In this document: one piece after another, positions 35,178-45,432 of the stretch | How positions within the stretch are numbered: position 1 is the first letter of the stretch | How the letters are laid out: each line of letters opens with the position of its first letter | NCBI GenBank assembly: GCA_028382965.1 | Contig: JAOEUK010000001.1 | Span: 345,001 to 409,000 of the forward strand | Origin: Candidatus Puniceispirillum sp. | GTDB taxonomy: Bacteria > Pseudomonadota > Alphaproteobacteria > Puniceispirillales > Puniceispirillaceae | Reading direction: 5' to 3' | Length of the DNA: 64,000 bases | Notes under the pieces: model-generated | Databases searched by the model: none | What the model was told of the DNA's origin: nothing | The model's input: the letters and a program-made list of their open reading frames with translations, nothing else | Translations under genes and position numbers: made by a program

Positions 35178-35921
35178 ATGGAGCTAATTTTCCTTTATAT
35201 TTTTTGTGGATTGATAGCTGGAATGCTCATAGGCATCGCAGGTATAGGTGGTGTTGTGCTCGTTCCATTGTTGATCTATCTTGCTGGCGCGGATATTCAT
35301 ACTAGCGTTGCAGCGGCCATTTTTTCTTTTTTAATTTCAGGCACTATTGGCACTATAATTTATTCTAGAAGAGGAGTAATTGATTGGCCTGTTTTGAGAA
35401 GGCTTTCTCTGGGCGCGGTTCCTGGCACTTTGTCAGGTTCTATGATTTTATTTTATATTGAAGCTGAATTATTACGTATCTTTATTGCTGTGATGATTGT
35501 TGTTTCTGCATTGCGGGAAATTATACTCCACAAGCAGATTGATAGCCCTCGCAGCTCAACGATTTCTGATAATAAATATGCTATTATTGGCTTTGTGACA
35601 GGACTCTTATCAGCCCTAAGTGGCACAGGGGGGCCTTTAATTTTGATTCCAATTTTATCGTTTTTGGCAGTGCCAACGTTGACTATTATTGGTTTGGCAC
35701 AGGTGATTCAGGTGCCCGTGGCATTGTTTGCGACCTTTGGCAACACTTGGAATAATTTGGTTGACTGGGAGATGGCAGGATTCATATCAATTGGTGTGGC
35801 TTTTGGAAGCTTTTTTGGCGGCCAGATCTCAAAAGGTATTCCAGTTAGGGGAATTAGAAGGTTTGTGGCGCTATTATTGTTTGCCTCTGGTGTAATGATG
35901 GTGTTTTCGATTATTTTTTAA
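35178..35921 (+). CDS. TauE/SafE-family anion permease
   Basis: The 247-residue protein has about eight membrane segments. The family repeats are visible: FCGLIAGMLIGIAGIGGVVLVPLL near the start and GLLSALSGTGGPLILIPIL in the second half. TauE/SafE proteins move sulfite, sulfoacetate or other sulfur anions across the inner membrane. Placed after the monooxygenase genes, it fits export of sulfite made from a sulfonate. It is shorter than the paralogue at 40817-41821. Confidence 0.82.
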   Translation: MELIFLYIFCGLIAGMLIGIAGIGGVVLVPLLIYLAGADIHTSVAAAIFSFLISGTIGTIIYSRRGVIDWPVLRRLSLGAVPGTLSGSMILFYIEAELLRIFIAVMIVVSALREIILHKQIDSPRSSTISDNKYAIIGFVTGLLSALSGTGGPLILIPILSFLAVPTLTIIGLAQVIQVPVALFATFGNTWNNLVDWEMAGFISIGVAFGSFFGGQISKGIPVRGIRRFVALLLFASGVMMVFSIIF

Positions 35922-36106
35922 TTTGCAGGAAGAGTATGAAGATTAAGCCTATATAGGCTCTGCCATAGACCTAATAGTCTGAAGAGATTTTATTTACTTT
36001 GAATAATGCTCATAACTATAAGAAATAATTTCTTAGTAACGAATAATGCAGATGCAAAGTAACGATGATAATTTGAATAGTAACGCTGAAATATTGGGAG
36101 GAAAAC

Positions 36107-36994
36107 ATGAGCGAAGAGAAACCAAGACGTAAGGTCACCTTTAAAACACTACAAAAGAAAATGGCAGCTGGCGAGCCAATAACCCAACTCGCTGCTTACG
36201 ATTACAGAACAGCTGTTGTTGCTGACAGAATGGGAATGGATATTCTGTGTGTTTCAGACACTGGTGGCATGATTCTTTTTGGTCATCAAAACACCACTTC
36301 GGTAAGCTTTGACGAATGCATGATGATGGCAAAGGCTATTGACCGGGGATCAAAATATGGCATGCGCATGGTTGACATGCCATATTGGAGTTTTCACGTC
36401 TCCAAAGAGCAAGCTGTAGAAAATGCTGGGCGCTTTGTCCATGAAGCTAACGCTGAGGTGATGAAATGTGAAGGTAATCGCCATCATGTTCCAGCCATCG
36501 AAGCAATCGTAAGCGCGGGCATACCTGTTCAGGGCCATATTGGGATTACTCCAATGCGGATGCCACAGCTTGGCGGCTTTATTGCCCAGGGCAAAACCGC
36601 TGATCGCGCCAAAGAGCTGATTGATGACGCTAAAGCCATGTATGATGCTGGTTGTTTTTCAATTCTCTGCGAAGTTACCACCTCTGAGGTTGCAGAGTAT
36701 TTGGCAGAAATTCTTCCTGTTCCGGTAATTAGTCTGGGTGCGGGTAACTGTGCAGATGGTGTCCATATAATCTCGTCAGATCTTTTTCACCTATGGGAAG
36801 AGCACGTGCCAAAGCATTCACGTATTTACACTGATCTCATTCCGATCATGGAAGATGTGATTACACGCTACATGGATGATGTAAAAACAAGAAATTATCC
36901 AGGGCCTGAAAACACCATTAAAATGCCAGAAGATGAGCTCAGAAAGTTTGCAAAAGACATGAAGTGGGAGCGCAAGCTAGATGAATTGGGTTAA
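36107..36994 (+). CDS. PanB-like methylene-THF hydroxymethyltransferase family protein
   Basis: The 295-residue protein is a ketopantoate hydroxymethyltransferase relative. Matches: AYDYRTAVVADRMGMDILCVSDTGG (Asp-Thr for the usual Asp-Ser metal site), VDMPYWSF (usual DLPF.SY), MKCEGN (Lys kept), GHIGITPMRMPQLGGF, ILCEVTTSE (general-base Glu kept) and VISLGAGNCADG. The substrate-contact regions differ (usual P after the Glu is missing). Normal PanB moves a hydroxymethyl group from methylene-THF to 2-oxoisovalerate. Its place before fhs and folD suggests a C1-linked role rather than only pantothenate synthesis. GGGAGG precedes the ATG. Confidence 0.75.
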   Translation: MSEEKPRRKVTFKTLQKKMAAGEPITQLAAYDYRTAVVADRMGMDILCVSDTGGMILFGHQNTTSVSFDECMMMAKAIDRGSKYGMRMVDMPYWSFHVSKEQAVENAGRFVHEANAEVMKCEGNRHHVPAIEAIVSAGIPVQGHIGITPMRMPQLGGFIAQGKTADRAKELIDDAKAMYDAGCFSILCEVTTSEVAEYLAEILPVPVISLGAGNCADGVHIISSDLFHLWEEHVPKHSRIYTDLIPIMEDVITRYMDDVKTRNYPGPENTIKMPEDELRKFAKDMKWERKLDELG

Positions 36995-37280
36995 GGGTAT
37001 TGGCTCCAATTAGAATTTGTGTTGGGCTCTTTACAGGCTTTTAGATATTGCCGCCTTGTTAATGAGCCCGACACGCACTTTTAGGCTTTTAAATATTTTT
37101 TGGAATTTTTCTGGCCAACAGCACCTGAAGTATTTGGATCCCACTACTAATATTTGATCGACAAAACGTCTCTGTGTTTTCAAAAGAAGAACGCAAATCA
37201 GCAGTCTGATGTGCTGGTCGTATTGAGAAGTCAAGCCTTCGTAAAAGAATAATCACCGACGCCAATTTGGGGAAAAACTG

Positions 37281-38948
37281 ATGAGTGATATTGAAATTGC
37301 ACGCGCAGCAAAAAAGAAACCGATTTTTGAAATTGGAAAATCTATAAATATACCAGAGTCTGATTTGTTGCCATTTGGCCATGACAAGGCAAAGGTAAGT
37401 CAAAGTTTTATAAATTCAGTCCAAGACCGGAAAAATGGTAAATTGATTCTAGTTACTGCCATTAACCCAACCCCTGCTGGTGAGGGGAAGACAACAACAA
37501 CAGTCGGCCTTGGTGATGGTTTAAATCGCATAGGCAAAAAAGCAATGATTTGTATTCGTGAAGCTTCTCTTGGCCCAAACTTTGGGATGAAAGGTGGAGC
37601 TGCTGGGGGTGGTTACGCGCAAATTGTGCCGATGGAAGATATGAACCTCCATTTTACAGGTGATTTCCATGCTATTACCTCAGCTCACTCACTTCTATCA
37701 GCAATGATTGACAACCACATTTACTGGGGCAATGAGCTTTCTATCGATTTACGCCGGGTTGTTTGGCGCCGAGTTGTTGATATGAACGATCGGGCCTTAC
37801 GCCAAATCACCGCATCGTTGGGTGGCGTTTCGAACGGTTTTCCGCGCGAAGCTGGATTTGACATTACCGTGGCTTCTGAAGTAATGGCAATTTTATGTCT
37901 TGCAAAAGATCTGACAGATCTTCAAAAGCGTCTTGGCGATATGATCGTAGCTTATCGTCGTGACAGATCGCCAGTGTTTTGCAGGGATATCAAAGCTGAT
38001 GGAGCAATGACAGTTCTTTTGAAAGATGCAATGCAGCCAAATTTAGTTCAAACACTGGAAAATAACCCGGCTTTTGTCCATGGTGGTCCATTTGCTAACA
38101 TCGCGCATGGTTGCAATTCTGTTATTGCCACAACAACAGCACTGAAATTATCTGACTACGTTGTGACTGAGGCAGGATTTGGCGCAGACCTTGGTGCTGA
38201 AAAATTCTTGAACATAAAATGTAGAAAAGCTGGCTTGTCACCCTCGGCTGTGGTGCTTGTTGCGACAGTTCGGGCTATGAAGATGAATGGCGGAGTTTCT
38301 AAAAACGACCTTAATGACGAAAATGTTGATGCGGTAAAGGCAGGCTGTCCAAATCTTGGCCGTCACATAGAAAATCTTAGATCATTCGGTGTCCCCGTGA
38401 TTGTAGCAGTTAATCATTTTGTTAAAGACACCGACGCTGAAATTGACGCTGTTATTGAATATTGTTCGGGAATGGGTGCTGAGGCCATTGTATCTAAACA
38501 CTGGGCAGATGGGTCCGCGGGTTCTGAGGCATTGGCTAAACGCGTTGCTGAAATCGCTGATAATGATGCTGGAAATTTTGCACCTATCTATCCAGACGAT
38601 ATGTCCCTGGCTGATAAAATTCAGACCATCTGCAAGAATATTTATAGGGCTGATGAAGCAGTTATGGATAAGAAAATCCTTGATCAATTGAAAGAGTGGG
38701 AAGACCAGGGCTACGGTAATCTGCCTGTCTGCATGGCAAAAACTCAATATAGTTTTTCAACTGATCCAAGCTTGCGTGGCGCTCCAACGGGTCATGTGGT
38801 TCCAGTGCGTGAGGTTCGTATCAGCGCTGGAGCTGGTTTTGTTGTCGCTGTATGTGGTGAAATAATGACGATGCCTGGTTTACCCCGTCATCCAGCTGCA
38901 GAGAGTATCTGTATCAATGCAAGTGGTGAGATTGACGGTTTGTTCTAA
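37281..38948 (+). CDS. fhs: Formate-tetrahydrofolate ligase
   Basis: The 555-residue protein has the expected family length and motifs: [19 protein letters not shown] (ATP P-loop), [26 protein letters not shown] (folate/nucleotide site), [30 protein letters not shown] and [15 protein letters not shown] at the end. It interconverts formate plus THF and ATP with 10-formyl-THF. With FolD and its paralogue downstream it forms a THF route for C1 at the formaldehyde/formate level, as expected for a methanesulfonate user that releases formaldehyde. Confidence 0.95.
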   Translation: MSDIEIARAAKKKPIFEIGKSINIPESDLLPFGHDKAKVSQSFINSVQDRKNGKLILVTAINPTPAGEGKTTTTVGLGDGLNRIGKKAMICIREASLGPNFGMKGGAAGGGYAQIVPMEDMNLHFTGDFHAITSAHSLLSAMIDNHIYWGNELSIDLRRVVWRRVVDMNDRALRQITASLGGVSNGFPREAGFDITVASEVMAILCLAKDLTDLQKRLGDMIVAYRRDRSPVFCRDIKADGAMTVLLKDAMQPNLVQTLENNPAFVHGGPFANIAHGCNSVIATTTALKLSDYVVTEAGFGADLGAEKFLNIKCRKAGLSPSAVVLVATVRAMKMNGGVSKNDLNDENVDAVKAGCPNLGRHIENLRSFGVPVIVAVNHFVKDTDAEIDAVIEYCSGMGAEAIVSKHWADGSAGSEALAKRVAEIADNDAGNFAPIYPDDMSLADKIQTICKNIYRADEAVMDKKILDQLKEWEDQGYGNLPVCMAKTQYSFSTDPSLRGAPTGHVVPVREVRISAGAGFVVAVCGEIMTMPGLPRHPAAESICINASGEIDGLF

Positions 38949-39028
38949 TAAAAAATATGTTGCGGACATCACAATGTTTCTTTAGTGCCAGTGATTTTTA
39001 TTCAACCCAAGTTTAAGTGAGATACTCG

Positions 39029-39922
39029 ATGGCAGCCAATATTATTGATGGGAAAGCATTTGCGGCAAAGGTTAGAGCTAAAATAGCAACGAATGTCAGT
39101 ACTTTAAAAATGGAGCACGGTGTGGTTCCAGGTCTTGCAGTTGTACTTGTAGGAGAGGATCCAGCATCCCAGGTTTATGTTCGCTCAAAAGGAAAACAGA
39201 CCATCGAAGTTGGTATGAACTCAGTAGAGCATAAGCTACATGAAAATACATCTGAAGACATATTGTTAGCTCTGATCGACGATCTGAATAAAGATGATGC
39301 TGTTCACGGTATCCTTGTCCAACTGCCGTTGCCAAAACAGCTTAACGAGGCTTTGGTCATTAATAGGATTGCCCCAGAAAAAGATGTTGATGGGTTCCAC
39401 ATAGCTAATGTGGGGCTTTTGGGTACGGGACAAAAATCGATGGTTCCATGTACTCCTCTGGGCTGCCTGCTAATGCTGCGTGATTATCATGGCACATTGT
39501 CTGGAAAGAGCGCTGTCGTTGTAGGGCGCTCCAACATTGTGGGCAAACCCATGGCGCAACTGCTTTTGAATGATAGCTGTACAGTCACCATAGCCCACTC
39601 CCGCACTAAGGAATTGCAGGAAGTTGTAAAACAGGCCGATATAGTAGTAGCTGCAGTTGGCCGTCCTGAAATGCTTACTGGTGAATGGATCAAGCCTGGA
39701 GCCACCGTGATAGACGTGGGTATTAACCGCGTTGACGCGGCGGATGGTAAGACAAAACTTGTTGGCGATGTGGATTATGAGAGTTGTGCAAAAGTTGCTG
39801 GGGCTATAACCCCAGTGCCTGGTGGTGTTGGCCCTATGACAATTGCGTGCCTTTTGGCCAATACCGTCACGGCATGTTGTCGGATTAATAATATTCCAGA
39901 ATTTGAAGGGTTTTCATCTTGA
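39029..39922 (+). CDS. folD: Methylene-THF dehydrogenase/cyclohydrolase
   Basis: The protein has about 297 residues from ATG 39029 (a GTG four codons earlier is possible). Active-site motifs are normal: [10 protein letters not shown] (Tyr and Lys), ILVQLPLP (Gln), PEKDVDGF (Asp), [18 protein letters not shown] (NADP site) and [11 protein letters not shown]. It converts 5,10-methylene-THF to 10-formyl-THF via methenyl-THF. It is probably co-transcribed with fhs upstream. The paralogue begins on its stop codon (TTGA overlap). Confidence 0.95.
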   Translation: MAANIIDGKAFAAKVRAKIATNVSTLKMEHGVVPGLAVVLVGEDPASQVYVRSKGKQTIEVGMNSVEHKLHENTSEDILLALIDDLNKDDAVHGILVQLPLPKQLNEALVINRIAPEKDVDGFHIANVGLLGTGQKSMVPCTPLGCLLMLRDYHGTLSGKSAVVVGRSNIVGKPMAQLLLNDSCTVTIAHSRTKELQEVVKQADIVVAAVGRPEMLTGEWIKPGATVIDVGINRVDAADGKTKLVGDVDYESCAKVAGAITPVPGGVGPMTIACLLANTVTACCRINNIPEFEGFSS

Positions 39923-40800
39923 GCGTAACCCAACTGGATCGTAGGCACCTCTTTGGGGCCCCGGTCCGGAAAAAGATTCTTGATGAAGTTCGTGCCTATT
40001 TGCAAACGGCTGGACCTATAGGCAAACTTGTTTCCATTTCTATTGGTGGTAGTGCAGAGGTAAGTGTCTACATTCGTAATCAGGCACGGCTAGCTGCTGA
40101 ATTGGGAATTAAATTTGACCAACAATGTTGGGACAGCAATATTTCCCAAGATACCTGTAAGGCTCGCATTCAAGATATGAATGATAGTTCTGGAGTTTTA
40201 GGCGTAATTTTACAGCGCCCGTTGCCAGAGCACATCAATGTAAGGTCATTGCAATCAGCGATCCACCCTTTGAAAGATGTTGAAGGTATGAATCCAGCAT
40301 CAATTGGTAATATTGTTTATTCAGACATAGCTCTGGTGCCATGCACGGCTGCGGCCTCTATTGAAATGATCAAGGCTACAAAGCTTAACCTTGAAGGCCT
40401 TGAAGTGGTGATGATTGGCCATTCTGAAATTGTTGGTCGACCTGTGGCAATGATGTTGATGGCTGAAGGTGCAACCGTAACTGTTTGCCACCATATGACA
40501 AGATCTGTTGCCATGCATTCTCGGCGTGCTGATGTTGTTCTTGTCGCCGTAGGCTCGCCTCATTTGGTTGGGGCAGAAATGATTAAGCCTGGTGCAGCGG
40601 TGATAGATATTGGTATCAATCAAATTCGGAATGACGATGGTACAACTAAAGTTGTTGGTGATGTGGATACAGCTGCTGTGACTGAAGTTGCTGGGTGGGT
40701 AACGCCTGTACCTGGCGGTGTTGGCCCTGTAACAGTGGCTATTCTAATGCGTAACGCTGTTGTTGCCCATCAACGACAGCAAAAAAATGGTTGGCTATAG
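39919..40800 (+). CDS. FolD paralogue with altered active site
   Basis: A 293-residue FolD-family protein starting at TTG 39919, overlapping the folD stop. The NADP domain ([18 protein letters not shown]) and end motif ([11 protein letters not shown]) are intact, but the Tyr-x-x-x-Lys pair is VYIRNQ (Lys to Gln) and KDVDG is KDVEG (Asp to Glu). The Gln of the I-L-x-Q-x-P motif is kept. In studied FolD enzymes this Lys is important for the cyclohydrolase step, so this paralogue may be dehydrogenase-only, or form a heterodimer with FolD. It is about as long as FolD, so it is not a truncated remnant. Confidence 0.85.
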   Translation: MSVTQLDRRHLFGAPVRKKILDEVRAYLQTAGPIGKLVSISIGGSAEVSVYIRNQARLAAELGIKFDQQCWDSNISQDTCKARIQDMNDSSGVLGVILQRPLPEHINVRSLQSAIHPLKDVEGMNPASIGNIVYSDIALVPCTAAASIEMIKATKLNLEGLEVVMIGHSEIVGRPVAMMLMAEGATVTVCHHMTRSVAMHSRRADVVLVAVGSPHLVGAEMIKPGAAVIDIGINQIRNDDGTTKVVGDVDTAAVTEVAGWVTPVPGGVGPVTVAILMRNAVVAHQRQQKNGWL

Positions 40801-40816
40801 AAGTGGTGTAGAAACA

Positions 40817-41821
40817 ATGAGTTGGACCAAACGGTTACCTGAGCTGCAGTTTTTGATACTATGCACTTTATGTTGTTATGCTTTTTTAGAATTGTTTATT
40901 ACACCAAATCAGCTTAGTGGTTTTTCAGGAATATCGGGAATAGACCTTATACTGACTTCTTTTCTGCTAAGCGTATTGGTAGCAATTGTGTCAGTAATTG
41001 CTGGTGTTGGTGGGGGTGTGATTTTCACACCATTAATGTTGGCTTTTACCTCTATTGATACGCTAATTATACGCTCGACTGGTTTAGTTGTGGCTATGTT
41101 TAGTGGACTTGTTGCAACGGGTCCATTTATGAGAAAAGGGCTCGCAGATATAAAATTAGTTTTTCTTGGTGCACTGCCTATACTTATAGGCGGGTTTGGA
41201 GGGTCTCTTGCTGCGATCTATTTGTCGCAGCACCTTGGTGAAACAGGTGACTCTCTGGTTCGCCTTATGCTTGGTGTCTTGCTGATGGGGATTGCAGTTG
41301 TCTTTGTGCTTGGAGGGGCTGCAACGGAATACCCTAAGCACAGTGAACGGAGTAAACTGGCGATAATGTTAAAATTACGTCATATGTACTGGGAAGACTC
41401 CCTACAGAAGCCAGTAAAATACAAGGTGCATAACGTTCGCACTGCTATTTTTTTGCTCTTTATTGTTGGATTTACTGGAGGTTTTTTTGGCTTGGGTGGT
41501 GGTTGGGCTGTTGTACCAGTTCTCAATTTAGTAATGAGTGTGCCTTTAAAGGTCTCAGCAGCAACTAGTGGGGTTTTACTTGCGATGGGCAATTCCGCTG
41601 CGATTTGGCCATACATTAATGTTGGGGCGTTGATTGGCGTGGTGGCCGCACCATGGATGCTAGGCCAAATTATTGGAGGAATAATGGGGGCGCACATATT
41701 AGCCTCTATAAAAGCCGCCTTTGTAAGGAAAGTGCTAATTGTCATGCTTTTTGCAACTAGCATAAAATTAACAGCACGCGGTATTGAGGGTCTTTTTGGA
41801 ATCTCCATACCCATTATTTAG
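40817..41821 (+). CDS. TauE/SafE-family permease, second copy
   Basis: The protein has about 334 residues from ATG 40817 (a longer frame overlaps the FolD paralogue). It has about eight to nine membrane segments, with the family repeats VIAGVGGGVIFTPLMLAF and GFTGGFFGLGGGWAVVPVLNLV. It is probably an exporter or importer of sulfite or another sulfur anion. It is followed 9 nt later by a DUF1634-like small membrane protein, a frequent partner of TauE-type permeases. It links the C1 genes to the sulfite-oxidising genes downstream. Confidence 0.85.
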   Translation: MSWTKRLPELQFLILCTLCCYAFLELFITPNQLSGFSGISGIDLILTSFLLSVLVAIVSVIAGVGGGVIFTPLMLAFTSIDTLIIRSTGLVVAMFSGLVATGPFMRKGLADIKLVFLGALPILIGGFGGSLAAIYLSQHLGETGDSLVRLMLGVLLMGIAVVFVLGGAATEYPKHSERSKLAIMLKLRHMYWEDSLQKPVKYKVHNVRTAIFLLFIVGFTGGFFGLGGGWAVVPVLNLVMSVPLKVSAATSGVLLAMGNSAAIWPYINVGALIGVVAAPWMLGQIIGGIMGAHILASIKAAFVRKVLIVMLFATSIKLTARGIEGLFGISIPII

Positions 41822-41830
41822 GAACTTTAC

Positions 41831-42256
41831 ATGCCTAGCACTAGAAAACCACCCGTTCCAGTTTCTGGAATTGTCTATGGAGAAATCATTTATTGGGGAA
41901 CCTGCCTGTCTGCCTTATTGGTCCTCTTTGGAACCATAAAAAGCTTTTTAGAAACCAATTCGGCTGTTTCTGTGAACTATCTTCTTGATGCAGTCCTGTC
42001 TGGAAAAAGTGTCGAAACAATCTGGCTGTCTTCTAAGTTGCAGCAAGTTCCAAATACATCAATATATTTGGCTACTTGGACCTCCGGTGAAAGTTTGACA
42101 GTTATAGGTATTGCCATGGGTGTGTTAACTGTTATTCCTGCTATATTTTTATCGGCTATTTATTTATGGCGTTCTAATAACCATATTTTTGCCATTGTCG
42201 CGCTTATTTCTGGTCTGCTTACAATGGTTGCGCCATCAGGACTGATTTCACCCTAA
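41831..42256 (+). CDS. DUF1634-like membrane protein, TauE partner
   Basis: The 141-residue protein has three likely membrane segments (GEIIYWGTCLSALLVLFGTI, SLTVIGIAMGVLTVIPAIFLSAIYLW, IFAIVALISGLLTMVAPSG) and lies immediately after the permease. DUF1634 proteins are commonly encoded next to TauE/SafE permeases; this assignment is by pattern and position. It is likely an accessory subunit of the sulfite permease. The sequence does not give a mechanism. Confidence 0.6.
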   Translation: MPSTRKPPVPVSGIVYGEIIYWGTCLSALLVLFGTIKSFLETNSAVSVNYLLDAVLSGKSVETIWLSSKLQQVPNTSIYLATWTSGESLTVIGIAMGVLTVIPAIFLSAIYLWRSNNHIFAIVALISGLLTMVAPSGLISP

Positions 42257-42359
42257 CTAGCCCTGCCAATTATTAAAGGTAGGCTATTATTCCTTGTATG
42301 GTGTGCTTGCTTGGTCATCATTGTAAAAATGACTTTATGCATGTAATGGCCGCAGCATA

Positions 42360-42719
42360 TTATCCATCCTGTAGAATGACTATTTTTCCAGCTTCTGAAA
42401 CACCCATTGAACTTTTTTCAGTTATTTCCAGGTTTGGGAATTTCAAATCAAAATATTCTTGAATCAAAGCTGACATTGTGTCGGGTGGAACTTCCTTTGA
42501 AAACCAAATTGTCACTTCCTTTGCATAGCCAACAATTATCTGTGGCAATACAACAGTATATTTGTTCCCAAGGAATAGAGGGTCTTCATATCCATCTGGG
42601 ATGTCTTCACCCATAATAGCAACGACAATATCAGGCTCGTCAGTGATCGCACACTGAGTAAGTGTTAAATTTGTTATTTCATCATAAGGTTGAAAAATAA
42701 ATTTCTTTGTTTTAGCCAT
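42360..42719 (-). CDS. Unrecognised 119-aa protein near apr cluster
   Basis: A 119-residue acidic protein (MAKTKKFIFQPYDEITNLTL) with alternating strands and helices and no signal or membrane segment. I do not recognise it. It is on the same strand as the metallophosphoesterase and apr genes, so it could belong to the same transcript, though 46 nt separate it from its neighbour. The family is unknown to me. Confidence 0.5.
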   Translation of the reverse strand: MAKTKKFIFQPYDEITNLTLTQCAITDEPDIVVAIMGEDIPDGYEDPLFLGNKYTVVLPQIIVGYAKEVTIWFSKEVPPDTMSALIQEYFDLKFPNLEITEKSSMGVSEAGKIVILQDG

Positions 42720-42765
42720 TCTGCAGCTCTCAAGATTTAGGTAAGTTGAAGATATATAGCTTATT

Positions 42766-43533
42766 TCAGTTTACTGAAATGGCCTCAGTTTCAACTAGTC
42801 TGTTGTTGGAAAAACTGTGCAAATAGAAAGCTACTTCGGGTGGTAGGTCTTTGGTTTTTTTTTCACGATTTAAAGTTTTACACAGAGGTGGCATAACTAT
42901 TAATGGTGCTAGGTTTATTGCGCTCTTAAATGAACGGTGAATATGGCCACAAAAGTAGGCTATTACTTGGGGATGCCGGACCATGAGGTCTCGAAAATTC
43001 TTTATCATTCGGCTGTTCTCATACTCATAAAAATGCTGTTCCGTTTGGGAAAGGTTAACTGGAGGATGATGCATAAATATTAAAGTGGGTCTGTTAGGCT
43101 TCTCAGCTAAAATTTTATCAAGGTTAGCGAGCCGGTCAAAATCCAGCATACCTAAATTACTGTCTTTTGATGAAGTGTCCACAGCAACAAGGCGATAATC
43201 AAGAACATCTACGCTATATTGCAAAAAATTCTGCTTCTCTCTTTGAATATTCTTTAAAGAAAATTCTTGAATCAGCGGTTTTATAGAATCACGGTTTCCT
43301 TTTGTTATGAAATATGGGGCCTGCAAAGTGTCCATTATTGCTTTTGTTATTTTGTATTCTTCAACGATGCCATTGTGGGCTAAGTCACCAGTGTGAATTA
43401 TCGCATCTGGCAGGGTGGCGAGTTTGTTTATAGCGGCCACACATTTTTTTAGTGCGTCCAATTTAGTATTACAGTCCCCATCGTGATTTGTGGGAACTGT
43501 AATATGTGTGTCTGTTAATTGCGCTATGAACAT
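42766..43533 (-). CDS. Calcineurin-like metallophosphoesterase (CpdA-like)
   Basis: The 255-residue protein has the full metallophosphoesterase signature: QLTDTHIT (D-x-H), HTGDLAHNG, TKGNRDS (GNRD for GNHD), MHHPP and CGHIHRS. It resembles the CpdA/Icc subgroup acting on cyclic nucleotides or other phosphodiesters. It lies 13 nt after aprA on the same strand, so a sulfur-nucleotide substrate such as APS/AMP-type esters is a possible but unproved alternative. Confidence 0.8.
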   Translation of the reverse strand: MFIAQLTDTHITVPTNHDGDCNTKLDALKKCVAAINKLATLPDAIIHTGDLAHNGIVEEYKITKAIMDTLQAPYFITKGNRDSIKPLIQEFSLKNIQREKQNFLQYSVDVLDYRLVAVDTSSKDSNLGMLDFDRLANLDKILAEKPNRPTLIFMHHPPVNLSQTEQHFYEYENSRMIKNFRDLMVRHPQVIAYFCGHIHRSFKSAINLAPLIVMPPLCKTLNREKKTKDLPPEVAFYLHSFSNNRLVETEAISVN

Positions 43534-43546
43534 TGGTTTACGGATA

Positions 43547-45400
43547 TTACTCCGCTGCTTTCTTATGCTCGTCTACTATGTGATAGACTGGAGCTTTCTC
43601 CATACGGAATTCTCCAGACTGCTCATCATATTGTGAAAGAGTAAAGCAGTGCCAATTTTTGTCATCAAGCTTAGGCTTGTCGCCGCGGTAATAGTAACCT
43701 GGCCACCTTGTTTCTTCTCTAAACATTGTATGGTGAGTAACGCAATGCGAAGTTATTACCCTATGATGAAGCTCCCAAGCGCGTAAAAGTTGGTGGAGGC
43801 TATCGGCTCCTAAGTTTTCAAGGTCCTCAGAGAGCATTGTCAGCAATTCAAGGCCCCGAGTTAACATTGGCTCATTGGTCATGTACCTAGTGCCAACACC
43901 TCCAACATATTCATCCATTATCTTTTCAAGGCGCTGAAGGCCCTGAAGCGGAAGTATATAGCTTGGCGAGACAGTACCAGCTGTTATTTCGTTTCTGCCA
44001 ACCCTGTAATTTTCTAAAGGCTGGTATATGATTTTTCTCAATTCAAGGTATTCTTCCTCATCAACCTCGGGTGGGTTTGAACCAAGGTCGTCGACATATT
44101 TAACTGCAGCCTTGCCAGCTAATCGACCTTCCGTAAATGAACCCGATGAGAATTTGTGTGGTGTGCCGCCAAGTGCATCGCCAGCACCAAACAAACCATC
44201 TACGGTCATCATGCGATTATATCCCCATTGATACTCGTCAGGAGCATAATCCTCAGGTCCACTTGCCCATGCACCTGAGCAGGTTGCATGTGATCCCATA
44301 ACATATGGCTCTGACATAACTAGTTCGGGATTAATCTCTTTTGGATCAATGTTGTTTGCAGCCCAAACCACTGCCTGTCCAATTGTCATGCCTAGGAAAT
44401 TTTCCCACCCAATTATCTCTTTGTGAGGGTCTTTAAAAGCCTCTTTGGTTACCATTCTTATCGGACCACGGCCAGCTTCAACCTCTTTTAGGAATGCATG
44501 GTTTCTTAGACAAGTAGGCACAGGCTCATGGTTTACATAATCACCCACCATTTCCTCAATAGAATCACGCCAAGTTGGTTCATACTGGTTGCCGTACCCA
44601 TTCTCAGTATAGGTTTTCAAATGGAGGAAATACGCCCCAACAGGGCCATATCCGTCTTTGAATCTCGTAAGGACGATGCGATTTTCCATTTGTGTCATTT
44701 TGGCGCCTAACCTAATAGGCAGCGCATAAGCGGAAGCGCTAGCCCATGGTGCGTACCAGGTTCGTCCCATTCCTTCGCCAACTGAGTGTGGTTTGAATAT
44801 ATGGGATGCCCCTCCTGCCGCAACTACGACCGCTTTTGCTCGAAATACGTAGAAATCTCCAGTCCGAACGTTAAATCCCACTGCACCTGCTACTCTGTTT
44901 TCTTGCTTTTTATCTTTGAGTAGATGGGTGACCATGATCCTGTTGTATGTCTCAGTGGCTGCTTTCCGTGCAGCTTCAGCAACAATAGGCTTATAGCTTT
45001 CGCCATGAATCATGATTTGCCATTTGCCCTCACGCATATACTGCCCATTTTCGTCGGTCATTATAGGCAGGCCCCACTCTTCAAATTTATGAACAGTGGA
45101 GTCAACATGACGGCCAATATCGTAACCAAGGTCCTCGCGGACGAGACCCATTAGGTCATTTCTCTGGTAACGAACATAGTCTTCTGGTTCATTTTGTCCC
45201 CAGCGCATGCCCATGTAGCAGTTGATTGCATATAGACCTTGAGCAACAGAACCACTTCTTTCAATATTTGCTTTTTCAACAATAACAATTTTCTTGTCTC
45301 TACTCCAATAGCGGGACTCATAAGCGGCACCGCAGCCGCCAAACCCCCCGCCAACAACAAGAATGTCAGAATCAACGTAAACAATTTTCTTCCCAGCCAT
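43547..45400 (-). CDS. aprA: Adenylylsulfate reductase alpha subunit
   Basis: The 617-residue flavoprotein has the normal AprA length. FAD motif ILVVGGGFGGCGAAYE at the start, SVAQGLYAINCYMG, VVVAAGGASHIF, and HATCSGAWASGPEDYAPDEYQWGYN are typical. With AprB it interconverts sulfite plus AMP and APS; next to sat in a TauE/Soe region it most likely works in the oxidative direction. GGGAGAG precedes the ATG. It is preceded by aprB and aprM and followed by a phosphoesterase gene. Confidence 0.95.
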   Translation of the reverse strand: MAGKKIVYVDSDILVVGGGFGGCGAAYESRYWSRDKKIVIVEKANIERSGSVAQGLYAINCYMGMRWGQNEPEDYVRYQRNDLMGLVREDLGYDIGRHVDSTVHKFEEWGLPIMTDENGQYMREGKWQIMIHGESYKPIVAEAARKAATETYNRIMVTHLLKDKKQENRVAGAVGFNVRTGDFYVFRAKAVVVAAGGASHIFKPHSVGEGMGRTWYAPWASASAYALPIRLGAKMTQMENRIVLTRFKDGYGPVGAYFLHLKTYTENGYGNQYEPTWRDSIEEMVGDYVNHEPVPTCLRNHAFLKEVEAGRGPIRMVTKEAFKDPHKEIIGWENFLGMTIGQAVVWAANNIDPKEINPELVMSEPYVMGSHATCSGAWASGPEDYAPDEYQWGYNRMMTVDGLFGAGDALGGTPHKFSSGSFTEGRLAGKAAVKYVDDLGSNPPEVDEEEYLELRKIIYQPLENYRVGRNEITAGTVSPSYILPLQGLQRLEKIMDEYVGGVGTRYMTNEPMLTRGLELLTMLSEDLENLGADSLHQLLRAWELHHRVITSHCVTHHTMFREETRWPGYYYRGDKPKLDDKNWHCFTLSQYDEQSGEFRMEKAPVYHIVDEHKKAAE

Positions 45401-45432
45401 AAAATACTCTCCCTTAAGAACGTCGATGTCTT

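Noticed and set aside
40825-40835. 11-base match (GACCAAACGGT) to the core of the 20-bp element
   Set aside because: It lies inside the TauE coding start and lacks the TGTAC/GTACA ends, so it is probably chance.
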